NCBI RefSeq assembly: GCF_014199395.1
Contig: NZ_JACIJM010000005.1
Coordinates: 124,001 to 188,000, forward strand
Direction of reading: 5' to 3'
Length of the DNA stretch: 64,000 nucleotides
Source: Yoonia ponticola
GTDB lineage: Bacteria; Pseudomonadota; Alphaproteobacteria; Rhodobacterales; Rhodobacteraceae
The notes under the pieces: model-generated
Databases searched by the model: none
The model's input: only the letters and a program-made list of their open reading frames with translations
What the model was told of the DNA's origin: nothing
Position numbers and translations under genes: made by a program
Shown: one piece after another, positions 25,799 through 35,249 of the stretch
How the letters are laid out: the number at the start of each line of letters is the position of its first letter
Position numbering within the stretch: the stretch's first letter is position 1

Positions 25799-26491
25799 AT
25801 GCACAGTGATCCGAGTTTTGAACCGCCCGTAAACCCGCTTCCGCCGGTTATAATCGTGCTGGCATTGATAATGGTTTTGGTCGAAGGCGCGTTGTCGCTG
25901 GCTGGCGCTGCTATCATCGGCGGACCGACGGGTATCGGCTGGCGCATCGGTGCGTTGCAGGATTACGGCATATCGCCATTGGTGCTCGACGTAATCATGA
26001 CGCGGGGCGACTATAGTTTTGACCTGACCCGCCGTTTTATAACCTACCCGTTTATTCACGGTAACTTCACACATGCGTTGTTCTGCGTGGCATTGCTGCT
26101 CGCGCTCGGCAAATTCGTCGGTGACGCCTTTGGCTCGGTGCGGACGTTGGTGGTTTTTGTTGGCGGATCAATCTTTGGGGCTTTGGCCTTTTGCCTGCTC
26201 GCATCAGACATGAGCCCGCTATTCGGAGCCTACCCGCCGATTTTTGCGCTAATCGGGGCGTACACCTATATCCTGTGGCTGCGGCTCGGGCAGTCCGGCC
26301 AAAACCAAATGACAGCGTTTCGCCTGATCGGGTTCCTTTTGGCGCTGCAATTGGTGTTTGGACTGTTGTTCGGCGGTGGCCAATCGTGGATCGCAGAGCT
26401 CGCGGGATTTGTGTTCGGCTTTGTCAGTGCAACGATCCTCGTGCCCGGCGGCTGGGGTGCGTTGCTCGCTAGGTTGCGCGAACGTAGCTGA
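25799..26491 (+). CDS. rhomboid-like membrane protein lacking the catalytic Ser and His
   Basis: A 230-residue protein with about six membrane segments in the rhomboid order. The loop/TM2 His pair is kept (H87 and H92 in FIHGNFTH). The active-site GxSG of TM4 reads GAYP (143-146), so the nucleophile Ser is Tyr 145. The TM6 motif usually AHxGG reads AELAG, so the catalytic His is Glu 200. It should therefore be a pseudoprotease that binds or guides membrane clients. It starts 87 bp from trpS, divergently. A sequencing error is unlikely because two separate sites are changed. Confidence 0.78.
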   Translation: MHSDPSFEPPVNPLPPVIIVLALIMVLVEGALSLAGAAIIGGPTGIGWRIGALQDYGISPLVLDVIMTRGDYSFDLTRRFITYPFIHGNFTHALFCVALLLALGKFVGDAFGSVRTLVVFVGGSIFGALAFCLLASDMSPLFGAYPPIFALIGAYTYILWLRLGQSGQNQMTAFRLIGFLLALQLVFGLLFGGGQSWIAELAGFVFGFVSATILVPGGWGALLARLRERS

Positions 26492-26497
26492 TCCCGC

Positions 26498-26515
26498 GAT
26501 TTTCGCCCGAAAATC
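26498..26515. repeat. GATTTTCG-CC-CGAAAATC palindrome
   Basis: Perfect 8+8 inverted repeat 6 bases after the rhomboid-like stop. It shares the TTTTCG/CGAAAA core with palindromes at 29501-29520 and 45733-45773, so it may belong to one dispersed family. Confidence 0.5.
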
Positions 26516-26598
26516 TGTGCGATACGCATAGCAGGTTCGCTCTGGTCAGATCACCGCTGTCCAGCTAGAAAACACCCGACCAATTGGGGAATATGACA

Positions 26599-27684
26599 AT
26601 GGCCAACCAAATCAAGCCGCAACCCGGCATCATGGACATCGCGCTTTACGTGGGCGGCGCGTCTCATGTGGATGGCCAGACGAATGTTCTGAAACTGTCG
26701 TCCAACGAAAACCCGCTTGGGCCGTCTTCGGCCGCGAAAGACGCGGTCGCGCGTTCAGTCCACGAGATGCACCGTTATCCGTCGACGGATCACACGCCAT
26801 TGCGCCAAGCCATTGGTGAAACATGGGCCGTTGACCCTGATCGCGTGATTTGCGGCGTTGGCTCTGACGAAATTATCCACTTTCTCTGCCAATGCTACGC
26901 AGGCAAAGGCGACGAGGTCATCCACACCGAACATGGTTTTGCGATGTACCGGATTTCCGCGCTCGCAGCGGGGGCGACGCCTGTCGAGGTCAAGGAAAAC
27001 GACCGTGTCACGGACGTTGATGCGATCCTCGCAGCGTGTACCGACAAGACAAAGCTTGTCTTCATCGCGAACCCGAATAACCCCACCAGCACCATGATCG
27101 GTGAAGGTGAAATGATCCGGCTCGCCGACGGCATCCCACCGCAAGCGATCCTCGTTCTTGACGGTGCCTACGCCGAATTTGTCGATGGTTACGACGGTGG
27201 CGTTTCGATCATCGAGGCCCGCGATAACGTCGTCATGACCCGCACATTTTCCAAAATCTACGGACTAGGCGGCTTGCGCGTTGGCTGGGGTTACGGTCCA
27301 AAAGAAATCATCGACGTGCTGAACCGCATTCGTGGTCCGTTCAACTTGTCTAGCGCAGCACTTGCCGCTGCCGAAGCATCCGTGCGCGATACGGATTATT
27401 TGCAGAAGTGCCGGATTGAGAACGCAAAATGGCGCGACTGGCTGTCAAATGCGCTCGCTGAAATTGGCGTGCCGTGCGACACATCGACGGCCAACTTTGT
27501 GCTCGCGCGGTTCGGGTCCGAAGCAGAGGCAAACGCCTGCGATGACCACCTGAAATCCGAAGGCATCCTGATCCGCCGCGTTGCAGGCTACAACCTGCCG
27601 CATTGCCTGCGGATCACTGTCGGTGACGAAAGCGCATGCCGCCGCGTCGTCCACGCAATCGCCCAATTCAAAGGGGCGCGTTAA
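26599..27684 (+). CDS. hisC: histidinol-phosphate aminotransferase family (HisC)
   Basis: PLP-dependent class I/II aminotransferase of 361 residues. Motifs are [11 protein letters not shown], the RYP loop (HRYPSTDH), NPNNPTS, the Asp/Tyr pair in LDGAYAEF, and the PLP lysine in [16 protein letters not shown] chose ATG 26599, 8 bases after GGGGA; ATG 26593 and TTG 26584 are alternatives. It is fused in operon to tyrA by a 1-base overlap (TAATG), which suggests it transaminates prephenate or 4-hydroxyphenylpyruvate as well as, or instead of, imidazole-acetol phosphate. Confidence 0.92.
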   Translation: MANQIKPQPGIMDIALYVGGASHVDGQTNVLKLSSNENPLGPSSAAKDAVARSVHEMHRYPSTDHTPLRQAIGETWAVDPDRVICGVGSDEIIHFLCQCYAGKGDEVIHTEHGFAMYRISALAAGATPVEVKENDRVTDVDAILAACTDKTKLVFIANPNNPTSTMIGEGEMIRLADGIPPQAILVLDGAYAEFVDGYDGGVSIIEARDNVVMTRTFSKIYGLGGLRVGWGYGPKEIIDVLNRIRGPFNLSSAALAAAEASVRDTDYLQKCRIENAKWRDWLSNALAEIGVPCDTSTANFVLARFGSEAEANACDDHLKSEGILIRRVAGYNLPHCLRITVGDESACRRVVHAIAQFKGAR

Positions 27685-28607
27685 TGGCGGTGATTTATGA
27701 ACGTGTGGCGCTGATCGGCCTTGGTTTGATCGCGGGATCAATGGCACATGCGATGCGCCGCGCAGGCTGTGTAGGCGAAATCATCGGCACCGCACGGTCC
27801 GCCGAAACGCGGGCAATTGCCGCAGAGATTAACCTGTGTGACCAAATCGCTGACACGGCAGCAGAGGCCGTCAAAGACGCCGATTTGGTGGTACTTTGCG
27901 TGCCTGTGGGCGCAATGGCATCCGTCATGGATGAAATCGGGCCTTTGTTAAAGCAGGGTGCGACGTTGACGGATGTGGGGTCTGTGAAACAGGCCGTGAT
28001 CGACCTGGTGTCGCCCTATGTCCCTGAGGGTGTTCATTTTATTCCGGGCCATCCGCTGGCTGGGACTGAACATTCAGGTCCGCGTTCCGGCTTTGCCACA
28101 CTGTTTGATAACCGCTGGAACATCCTTGTGCCGCTCGAAGGTGCTGATCAAACCAAGGTCGATCAGCTTGCCGATTTCTGGACTGCGCTGGGCGCAAAAG
28201 TCACCACAATGACGCCGGACCACCACGATTTAGTTCTCGCCGTCACCAGCCACACGCCGCACCTGATTGCTTACACGATGGTAGGTGTCGCGGATGATCT
28301 GGCCCGCGTCACTGAAAGCGAAGTCGTTAACTTTTCCGCCGCAGGTTTCCGTGATTTCACCCGTATCGCGGCCTCCGATCCGACGATGTGGCGTGATGTT
28401 TTCCTGACGAACAAAGATGCGACGCTCGAAATCCTGGGCCGCTTCACTGAGGAATTATTCGCGCTGCAACGGGCAATCCGGCAAGGCGACGGCGAGCATC
28501 TGCACGATTATTTCACGCGCACACGCGCGATCCGACGCGGCATTATCGACGCGGGCCAAGATACGGCAGAACCCAACTTTGGCCGCGCTCCCGGTACGAA
28601 AGAGTGA
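27684..28607 (+). CDS. tyrA: prephenate/arogenate dehydrogenase
   Basis: NAD(P)-dependent dehydrogenase of the tyrosine branch, oxidatively decarboxylating prephenate or arogenate. The 307 residues start with the Rossmann fingerprint ALIGLGLIAGSMAHAM. Then come VVLCVPVGAM, DVGSVKQAV, the conserved PGHPLAGTEHSGP (catalytic His region) and AVTSHTPHLIAYT. ATG 27684 overlaps the hisC stop; the 16 codons upstream are hisC in another frame. No ACT domain is present, so feedback regulation may be weak or lie in the catalytic domain. Confidence 0.95.
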   Translation: MAVIYERVALIGLGLIAGSMAHAMRRAGCVGEIIGTARSAETRAIAAEINLCDQIADTAAEAVKDADLVVLCVPVGAMASVMDEIGPLLKQGATLTDVGSVKQAVIDLVSPYVPEGVHFIPGHPLAGTEHSGPRSGFATLFDNRWNILVPLEGADQTKVDQLADFWTALGAKVTTMTPDHHDLVLAVTSHTPHLIAYTMVGVADDLARVTESEVVNFSAAGFRDFTRIAASDPTMWRDVFLTNKDATLEILGRFTEELFALQRAIRQGDGEHLHDYFTRTRAIRRGIIDAGQDTAEPNFGRAPGTKE

Positions 28608-29494
28608 TCAAACGGGCGGCGATCTGTCTCTGCGTCCTGTCCGCGAATGTTGGCTGGGCGCAGGACGCCACGCAACGCCCGCAGCCGCGATCTGAAGCGC
28701 AAGAAACAGCGTCAGACTTGGCAGATGAACGGCCTTTACCACGGACGCAAACGGACAGTTCGCTCGCGCCAGCCCCCAGCATTCCAACAGCAACGTTGCG
28801 CCCGGAACGACGCCCCTACGAACGCCCCGATCTCGCATATGGCGCAGCAACCGACCCACAATTGCGGGCAGAGCAGGACTTGTTCGCGTTCAGTCCCACC
28901 GCCCCCATCTCATCAGAACGCCCCTCGCTACGGCCAGCCGCGATTGAACAGGCAGCCGTGCAACGCGCAACGGCGATCCGGCGCGGCCAAGTGTGTGGCG
29001 ACCCCGCGATCCAAGGCGAAGTCATCGGAAACGTGAACGGCAACGGGCGCTGCGGCATCGACGATGCAGTGCGTGTGCGCGCGGTGGCGGGCGTAACCTT
29101 GCGGCCCGCAGCGACGATTGATTGCGCCACCGCTTCGGCGCTCAAGCGTTGGGTCACGACGGGGGCCATGCCCGCGACAGGCGGTCAGGTATCGTCGTTA
29201 CGGGTCGTGTCGCATTACTCTTGCCGCAACCGCAACGCCGCATCTACGGGCCGCTTGTCAGAGCATTCCTTTGGCAAAGCTATTGATATTGCTGGCATCG
29301 GTTTGAAAAGCGGACGCGAAATTACGGTCCTGACCGGATGGAATGCCGCGCGTGATAGCACTGCGCTGCGCACGATGTGGCAGGCGGCGTGTGGACCGTT
29401 TGGGACCGTTTTAGGGCCGAACGCAAATCGGTTCCACCGCGACCATTTCCACTTTGACACTGCCAGTTATCGATCAGGATCATACTGCCGTTGA
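28604..29494 (+). CDS. extensin-like family protein with LAS-type metallopeptidase motifs
   Basis: A secreted 296-residue protein: signal peptide (cleavage after GWAQ), a Pro/Arg-rich low-complexity linker to about residue 115, and a C-terminal extensin-like domain. The domain has SEHSFGKAIDIAG (His 221, Asp 228) and FHRDHFHFD (His 281, His 283), the H-x6-D and HxH zinc pattern of LAS/M15 peptidases. Cell-wall peptide cleavage is plausible. Seven Cys in the domain suggest disulphides. It starts with GTG in a GTGA overlap with tyrA, so it is co-translated with an unrelated pathway. Confidence 0.87.
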   Translation: MIKRAAICLCVLSANVGWAQDATQRPQPRSEAQETASDLADERPLPRTQTDSSLAPAPSIPTATLRPERRPYERPDLAYGAATDPQLRAEQDLFAFSPTAPISSERPSLRPAAIEQAAVQRATAIRRGQVCGDPAIQGEVIGNVNGNGRCGIDDAVRVRAVAGVTLRPAATIDCATASALKRWVTTGAMPATGGQVSSLRVVSHYSCRNRNAASTGRLSEHSFGKAIDIAGIGLKSGREITVLTGWNAARDSTALRTMWQAACGPFGTVLGPNANRFHRDHFHFDTASYRSGSYCR

Positions 29495-30706
29495 GGCGGG
29501 CGAATTTTCGCGAAAATTCGGGGTCCCAACATGCGTTAACCGTCCCGTAGGCGGTAGGATTGTCCCGCGCACAATCTGCGTCAAAACGCTGGGCGCTGGC
29601 GGAATTTGCGACACAGGAAACATCACATAATCGCGTAATTTTGGCAGGAACGTGCTGTCCGATTGATACTGTGGCGTAAAAGCTGCCGACATCGCTTGGA
29701 ATGCCCAAACATGCCAACGCCGCGCTTTTGCATACAGGGCAGGGGCGCGGTCCAAACTGGCCACCGAGACCGCCCTTGCCAACGCCAAAGCATCCAGCAA
29801 AGCCATGTTCGCCCCTTGGCCTAATTGCGGGCTCGCGCGGTGGGCCGCGTCACCTATATGCACGACACCATCGCCATAAGGTTTGCGCAGTGTTCCATGC
29901 GTATAACGGGCCATCGTCATTTGATTTGCCGCCGTAATTTGGTCCGCAAATGGCGCAAACGCGGGCCAAAGCGCTGTCGCTTCATCGCGCCACGCATCTA
30001 ATCCACGCTCTTGCCACGCCGCATGTCCATCGCGCGGCATCGACCAGAAAACCGCAGCTTTGGGCGTGTCATCACCGGGCAATGTGCCAATCGGCAACAC
30101 GCCAACCATGCGGTCTGCGCGGCGGTAGCACTGGCTCAGGTAGTCAGGCGGCAGGTCCGTTTCGGGCCAGTCCACAGTCCCCCAAATCGCACCATAAGCC
30201 AGCGGACGCGACGCAATCGGGGATAGGGGCGATCCTGCGCCCGCACTGTCGATGATCAGATCAAACGGGCCAAAGCTTTGACCATCGGCGGCGTAAAGCA
30301 TCCCGCCTCCGGCCTTCACGATCTCGGCGCTGCTGATCAGGCGCAGATCACGGGTCTTGCTCGCCACGAACAGCGCGTCAAGCAAGCTTGCGCGGTGAAT
30401 GGCGAGCCCACGTTGCTGCCCGTGCCTGCGGTCATAATGCACGTCCAGCACGCGTCGCCCTGATGGCTCTACGTGTCCCAACATGCGTGTGATGAAGTTG
30501 CCTTTTGCCCGCGCCAAGTCACCAGCACCGACGCAATCCAAAACCGCTTGGCCAATCGGCTGGATCACAAGTCCCGACCCAACAGGGCGCGGCGCATCAA
30601 ACTGATCGAACACCGTCACATCGTGCCCCTGATCGGCGAGCATCGACGCCACCGCAAACCCACCAATTCCGGCACCCACAACGGCAATCTTGTTACTGGC
30701 AGACAT
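29480..30706 (-). CDS. FAD-dependent monooxygenase (aromatic hydroxylase family)
   Basis: A 408-residue flavoprotein of the p-hydroxybenzoate hydroxylase/UbiH superfamily, which hydroxylates aromatic or polyketide substrates with NAD(P)H and O2. The N-terminal FAD motif is VVGAGIGGFAVASMLAD. DLIIDSAGAGS lies mid-protein, where the conserved DG motif usually sits, and the second FAD motif is HIGDAAHRASPQLGQGANMA. I chose ATG 30706 behind GAGGT; the frame runs 11 codons further. It overlaps the convergent extensin-like gene by 15 bases, and its last codons are supplied by an AT-rich palindrome. Substrate unknown. Confidence 0.88.
   Translation of the reverse strand: MSASNKIAVVGAGIGGFAVASMLADQGHDVTVFDQFDAPRPVGSGLVIQPIGQAVLDCVGAGDLARAKGNFITRMLGHVEPSGRRVLDVHYDRRHGQQRGLAIHRASLLDALFVASKTRDLRLISSAEIVKAGGGMLYAADGQSFGPFDLIIDSAGAGSPLSPIASRPLAYGAIWGTVDWPETDLPPDYLSQCYRRADRMVGVLPIGTLPGDDTPKAAVFWSMPRDGHAAWQERGLDAWRDEATALWPAFAPFADQITAANQMTMARYTHGTLRKPYGDGVVHIGDAAHRASPQLGQGANMALLDALALARAVSVASLDRAPALYAKARRWHVWAFQAMSAAFTPQYQSDSTFLPKLRDYVMFPVSQIPPAPSVLTQIVRGTILPPTGRLTHVGTPNFRENSPASTAV
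29501..29520. repeat. CGAATTTTCGCGAAAATTCG palindrome
   Basis: Perfect 20-bp dyad at the convergent 3' ends of the extensin-like and monooxygenase genes. It encodes part of the monooxygenase tail (NFRENS). The same core recurs elsewhere in the window. Confidence 0.55.
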
Positions 30707-30853
30707 CGCACACCTCAAACACACACTTTGGCGCGTCATAACTGGTTTCGCACAGGCGGACCATGGGGTGCGTTACATCTTTACCCTCGCGGGTCAGAGG
30801 CTTATAAGCCCGATTATGAGCCATCGCATGATGATCCAGATACGAATTATTCA

Positions 30854-30883
30854 CCCGGCTGTCTGACCACCAGACCAGCCGGG
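30854..30883 (+). other. stable hairpin in the ileS upstream region
   Basis: CCCGGCTGTCTG pairs with CAGA-C-CAGCCGGG (12 pairs, one bulged C) around the loop ACCAC, 67 bases before the ileS start in the divergent gap. No T run follows, so it is not an ordinary terminator. It could be a leader structure. I see no T-box features. Confidence 0.4.
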
Positions 30884-30950
30884 CTTCAGGTGTTGCGACC
30901 GCGCGCCGCCCCTCACCCTATGACGTGATATGATCCAAAGGACGCCACCC

Positions 30951-33941
30951 ATGTGCGCCGACACCCCCGAATATAAAACCACTCTGAACCTGCCAAAAAC
31001 CGATTTCCCGATGCGGGCTGGCTTGCCGAAACGTGAACCCGAATGGCTAGAACGCTGGAACAGCATCGGCGTTTACGACCGGCTGCGCGACAAAGCTAAG
31101 GCAGAGGCACGTGAACCATTCACGCTGCACGACGGTCCGCCATACGCCAACGGCCACCTGCATATCGGTCACGCGCTGAACAAGATCCTCAAGGATTTTG
31201 TGGTCCGTTCGCAGCAGATGATGGGCAAAGACGCACGCTACATCCCCGGTTGGGATTGCCACGGCCTGCCAATCGAATGGAAAATCGAAGAGAAATACCG
31301 CGAAAAAGGCCGTGATAAAGACGACGTGCCTGTGGTTGAGTTCCGTCAAGAATGTCGTGAGTTTGCAGCGGGTTGGGTCGATATTCAACGCGAAGAATTC
31401 AAACGCCTCGGCGTCACAGGCAAATGGGAAAACCCGTACCTGACAATGGATTTCCACGCCGAGCGCGTGATCGCTGAGGAATTCCAGAAATTCCTGATGA
31501 ACGGCACGCTGTACCAAGGGTCAAAACCCGTCATGTGGTCGCCAGTCGAGCAAACCGCATTGGCCGAAGCTGAAGTCGAATACCACGACAAAGAAAGCCA
31601 CGCGATCTGGGTTAAATTTGCCGTCCGCCACAAGGGCGAAGGCGTTGAAATGGCGATGTTGGACGAGACCACCGACTTTGAAGGTGCGGACCAAGCGCTG
31701 GCAGAAGATTTGCTGAACACATCCGTCGTGATCTGGACCACAACGCCTTGGACGATCCCGTCGAACAAGGCGGTCGTTTACGGCGCAGCCTACGATTACG
31801 GTCTCTACGAGGTTGTCGCGACGCCTGAGGAAAGCTGGTGCACCATCGGCGAGAAATTCATCCTCGCCGACAAACTGGCCGAAGGTGTGCTGACCAAAGC
31901 ACGGCTTGAAACCAACATGTGGCGCCGCATCCGCAGCGTCGAAACGTCAGAGCTTGAAACGATCTCGCTGCGTCACCCGCTTTCGGGCGTCGAAGGCGGC
32001 AATGGCGAATGGGACGCACCACGCGATTTCCGTGCGGCACCCTTTGTGACCGACGAAGACGGGACCGGTTTTGTGCATTGCGCACCAAGCCACGGTATGG
32101 ACGAATTCGAACTCTACCGCGATCTGGGCATGCTCGAAGACGTCATCACCTATAACGTTACCGAAGACGGCTCTTTCCGCGCTGACCTGCCATTGTTTGG
32201 CGGCAAACGTATTTTGCGGGAAAAAGCCAAAAAAGGCGATTGGGAAGGCGACGCAAATGCGGCCGTGATCGCAAAACTGACCGAGGTTGGTGGGCTGCTT
32301 GCACGTGGCAAGATCAAGCACAGCTACCCGCATTCGTGGCGCTCTAAAGCCCCGATCATCTTCCGCAACACTGCGCAATGGTTCGCGTCGGTGGACAAAG
32401 CGGTGGGCGACGGTCAGGACACCTACGGCACAACAATCCGCGAACGCGCACTGCGCTCTATCGACGAATTGGTGACATGGACGCCGCAAAAAGGGCGCAA
32501 CCGCCTCTATGCAATGATCCAAGATCGGCCTGATTGGGTGCTGTCACGACAACGCGCTTGGGGTGTGCCGCTGACCTGCTTCACCAAAAAAGGCACGCTG
32601 CCAACCGACGACGACTTCCTGTTGCGCAATGACGAGGTGAACAGCCGGATCACCGCCGCGTTCGAGACCGAAGGCGCGGACGCATGGTACATGGACGGGG
32701 CCAAGGAACGGTTCTTGGACGGTATCGTAAACCCCGACGACTACGACCAAGTCATGGACGTTCTCGACGTGTGGTTCGACTCTGGTTCGACCCACGCTTT
32801 CACCCTGCGCGACCGTGAAGACGGGTCCGACGACGGGCTTGCTGATCTCTACCTCGAAGGCACAGACCAACACCGTGGCTGGTTCCATTCGTCGCTCTTG
32901 CAGGGCTGCGGAACTATGGGCCGCGCGCCATACCGTGGCGTGATGACCTGCGGATTTACCTTGGATTCCAAAGGCATGAAGATGTCTAAATCCTTGGGCA
33001 ACATCATCCCGCCAAAACAGGTAACAGACCAATACGGCGCTGACATCCTGCGTCTCTGGGTGGCACAGGTCGACTATGAAAACGACCAACGGATCGGTGA
33101 CGAAATCCTTAAAGGGGTGTCCGACAGCTACCGCCGCCTGCGCAACACAATGCGCTTCTTGCTCGGCTCGCTGAACGATTTCTCCGAGGCAGATCGCGTC
33201 GATGCAGCCGACATGCCAGAACTCGAACGCTGGGTTCTGCACCGCTTGTCGGAACTCGACGAGACCGTGCGCAAAGGCTACGCCGCCTACGATTTCCAAG
33301 GCGTTTTCCAAGCGGTCTTTTCCTTCGCAACCGTTGAATTGTCAGCGTTCTACTTCGACGTCCGCAAAGACGCGCTGTACTGCGACGGCGACACAGCACG
33401 TCGTCGGGCATCACGCACCGTCCTCGACATCCTGTTCCACCGCCTGACCACATGGCTCGCGCCAATCCTCGTGTTCACGATGGAAGAAGTCTGGCTGGAA
33501 CGGCACAAAGGCGACGATGTTTCGATCCACCTCGTGGACATGCCCGAAACACCAACAGCGTGGCGCGACGATGCCTTGGCTGAAAAGTGGGCAACCGTGC
33601 GCCAAGTGCGCCGCGTTGTAACTGGGGCCTTGGAAGTCGAGCGGACCAACAAAGTCATCGGCGCGTCGCTAGAGGCGGCACCGACCGTCTACGTGACCGA
33701 AGATGTGGCTAAGGTGCTGGAAACAGTGACTTTTGACGATCTGTGTATCACGTCGGGCATCACCGTCAGCACTGACGCGGCTCCAGCGGATGCGTTCACC
33801 AATGACGATGTGGCAGACGTGGCCGTGGTCTTTGAACGGGCGGAGGGCGAGAAATGCCAGCGTTGCTGGAAGATCCTGCCAGACGTCGGCACGCACGCAC
33901 ACGCAGGTGTCTGCGGACGCTGCGACGCAGCCCTTGCTTAA
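30951..33941 (+). CDS. ileS: isoleucyl-tRNA synthetase
   Basis: Class I synthetase of 996 residues charging tRNA-Ile, with an editing domain against valine. The HIGH motif is in YANGHLHIGHALNK, KMSKS in GMKMSKSLGNIIPP, and the editing domain includes VIWTTTPWTIPSNKAV. The C-terminal zinc site is CQRCWKILP plus CGRCDAAL (four Cys). I chose ATG 30951, 9 bases after AAAGGA; the codon at 30930 would add seven residues. The full-length zinc-finger form is the usual bacterial type I IleRS. Confidence 0.97.
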   Translation: MCADTPEYKTTLNLPKTDFPMRAGLPKREPEWLERWNSIGVYDRLRDKAKAEAREPFTLHDGPPYANGHLHIGHALNKILKDFVVRSQQMMGKDARYIPGWDCHGLPIEWKIEEKYREKGRDKDDVPVVEFRQECREFAAGWVDIQREEFKRLGVTGKWENPYLTMDFHAERVIAEEFQKFLMNGTLYQGSKPVMWSPVEQTALAEAEVEYHDKESHAIWVKFAVRHKGEGVEMAMLDETTDFEGADQALAEDLLNTSVVIWTTTPWTIPSNKAVVYGAAYDYGLYEVVATPEESWCTIGEKFILADKLAEGVLTKARLETNMWRRIRSVETSELETISLRHPLSGVEGGNGEWDAPRDFRAAPFVTDEDGTGFVHCAPSHGMDEFELYRDLGMLEDVITYNVTEDGSFRADLPLFGGKRILREKAKKGDWEGDANAAVIAKLTEVGGLLARGKIKHSYPHSWRSKAPIIFRNTAQWFASVDKAVGDGQDTYGTTIRERALRSIDELVTWTPQKGRNRLYAMIQDRPDWVLSRQRAWGVPLTCFTKKGTLPTDDDFLLRNDEVNSRITAAFETEGADAWYMDGAKERFLDGIVNPDDYDQVMDVLDVWFDSGSTHAFTLRDREDGSDDGLADLYLEGTDQHRGWFHSSLLQGCGTMGRAPYRGVMTCGFTLDSKGMKMSKSLGNIIPPKQVTDQYGADILRLWVAQVDYENDQRIGDEILKGVSDSYRRLRNTMRFLLGSLNDFSEADRVDAADMPELERWVLHRLSELDETVRKGYAAYDFQGVFQAVFSFATVELSAFYFDVRKDALYCDGDTARRRASRTVLDILFHRLTTWLAPILVFTMEEVWLERHKGDDVSIHLVDMPETPTAWRDDALAEKWATVRQVRRVVTGALEVERTNKVIGASLEAAPTVYVTEDVAKVLETVTFDDLCITSGITVSTDAAPADAFTNDDVADVAVVFERAEGEKCQRCWKILPDVGTHAHAGVCGRCDAALA

Positions 33942-33963
33942 CGAAAACCAACAGCGGGCCGGA

Positions 33964-34404
33964 ATGGAAACTCCGGTCGGCCCGCTGACGATTGTTGTGG
34001 AAAACGACGCTGTGGTGGCGCTGGAATGGGTGAAACCGCAGCGCCGCGACGACCATCCGGTTCTGGATGCCGCGCTAGAACAACTCAGCGATTATTTCGC
34101 AGGACATAGGCAGGATTTCGATCTGCCGCTCGCGCCCCAGACCTCTGATTTTCAAAAGATATTCGGTCAGGCGCTTTGCGCCATTCCTTACGGCGAAACG
34201 CGGACCTACGGCGATCTCGCCAAGTTGCTGAACCGACCAGCCCAAGCGATAGGACAGGCCTGCGGCGCTAACCCCATCGCTATTCTCATCCCTCGTCACA
34301 GGGTTCTCGGGGCAAACGGGCTGGGTGGTTATTCCGGGGCAGGGGGCGTTGAAACAAAGATCAAGCTGCTTCAACTCGAAGGGGCCGGATCGCTGCTTTT
34401 ATGA
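33964..34404 (+). CDS. O6-methylguanine-DNA methyltransferase homologue with Cys replaced by Arg
   Basis: A 146-residue protein of the Ogt/MGMT fold: N-terminal METPVGPLTIVV, DFQKIFGQALCAIPYGETRTYGDLA (DNA-binding helix) and GACGAN-type spacing before the active site. The invariant PCHR of active transferases reads PRHR here, with Arg 111 (CGT at 34294-34296) where the alkyl-accepting Cys should be. GLGGYSGAGGVETK follows as usual. It cannot transfer alkyl groups by the known mechanism. It may act like the alkyltransferase-like (ATL, PWHR) proteins that flag damage for excision repair. It starts 22 bases after ileS. Confidence 0.82.
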   Translation: METPVGPLTIVVENDAVVALEWVKPQRRDDHPVLDAALEQLSDYFAGHRQDFDLPLAPQTSDFQKIFGQALCAIPYGETRTYGDLAKLLNRPAQAIGQACGANPIAILIPRHRVLGANGLGGYSGAGGVETKIKLLQLEGAGSLLL

Positions 34405-34410
34405 TCCGGA

Positions 34411-35106
34411 TTAACCGTCTTTGCCATACATCGCTTGTTGAATCGCACCCGCGCCGAGCAGGTAAATCGACGTGATCATCAACCCGTAATGAGCCCACGA
34501 TGCAGGATGAAATTCCACCAACGCGGCCCAACCTGCGAACACGGTCCATAGCAATGCTGTCGGTAGCGTTATCTTGCGCCAACGCTCTGTCCGTACCGGA
34601 TGCACAAATTTGACTGGGAAAAACATCGCGGCGGCCAGCAAGGCCACAAGAAACAGGCTGACGTAGAAATTCGGTTGGATCGCAAACAACACAAGAACGA
34701 CCATATTCCAGCATCCGGGGAAGCCTGAAAAGGAGTAATCCTTTGTTTTCATACGCGTATCTGCAAAGTAAAGCGCCGACGCAAAGGTGATCACAATGAT
34801 CGCAAACCACCCCGTCCAGCCGGGCAAAAGGCCGGATTTGAACAACGCGTAGGCGGGGATGAACACGTAGGTCAGGTAGTCGATGATCAAATCGAGCAAG
34901 ACCCCGTCAAAGATCGGGGCGTTTGTTTTGACGTCATATTTACGGGCCAACGGGCCGTCGATGCCATCCACGAAAAATGCGACAACGAGCCACAGGAACA
35001 TCATCGACCAATTTTGATCGACAGCGGCGAGCATCGCGAGCATCGCAAAGACTGCGCCCGTGGCGGTGAGCAAATGAACGGCGAGGGCTTTTTGAGATAG
35101 TGTCAT
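34411..35106 (-). CDS. pcs: phosphatidylcholine synthase
   Basis: Membrane enzyme condensing CDP-diacylglycerol with choline to give phosphatidylcholine, a route found in host-associated and marine alphaproteobacteria. The 231 residues have about seven to eight membrane helices and the CDP-alcohol phosphotransferase signature, read as DGPLAR, then G-VLLD and LIID (D-G-x2-A-R...G-x3-D-x3-D). TKDYSFSGFPGCWN matches the Pcs subgroup. It converges on the methyltransferase homologue with a 6-bp gap and stands alone. Confidence 0.92.
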   Translation of the reverse strand: MTLSQKALAVHLLTATGAVFAMLAMLAAVDQNWSMMFLWLVVAFFVDGIDGPLARKYDVKTNAPIFDGVLLDLIIDYLTYVFIPAYALFKSGLLPGWTGWFAIIVITFASALYFADTRMKTKDYSFSGFPGCWNMVVLVLFAIQPNFYVSLFLVALLAAAMFFPVKFVHPVRTERWRKITLPTALLWTVFAGWAALVEFHPASWAHYGLMITSIYLLGAGAIQQAMYGKDG

Positions 35107-35249
35107 TGGGCGTACATGCCGGAAATTGGCCGTGGGGGCAATCGCAAGACGCAGGCACGCTGCGTCGAGGATGGCGCGGTTTTGTGAAAATGGTCAGCGG
35201 AGTTGGTTTTGAATTTCGAAAACATATAATAACCTATATAAACAGTAAC

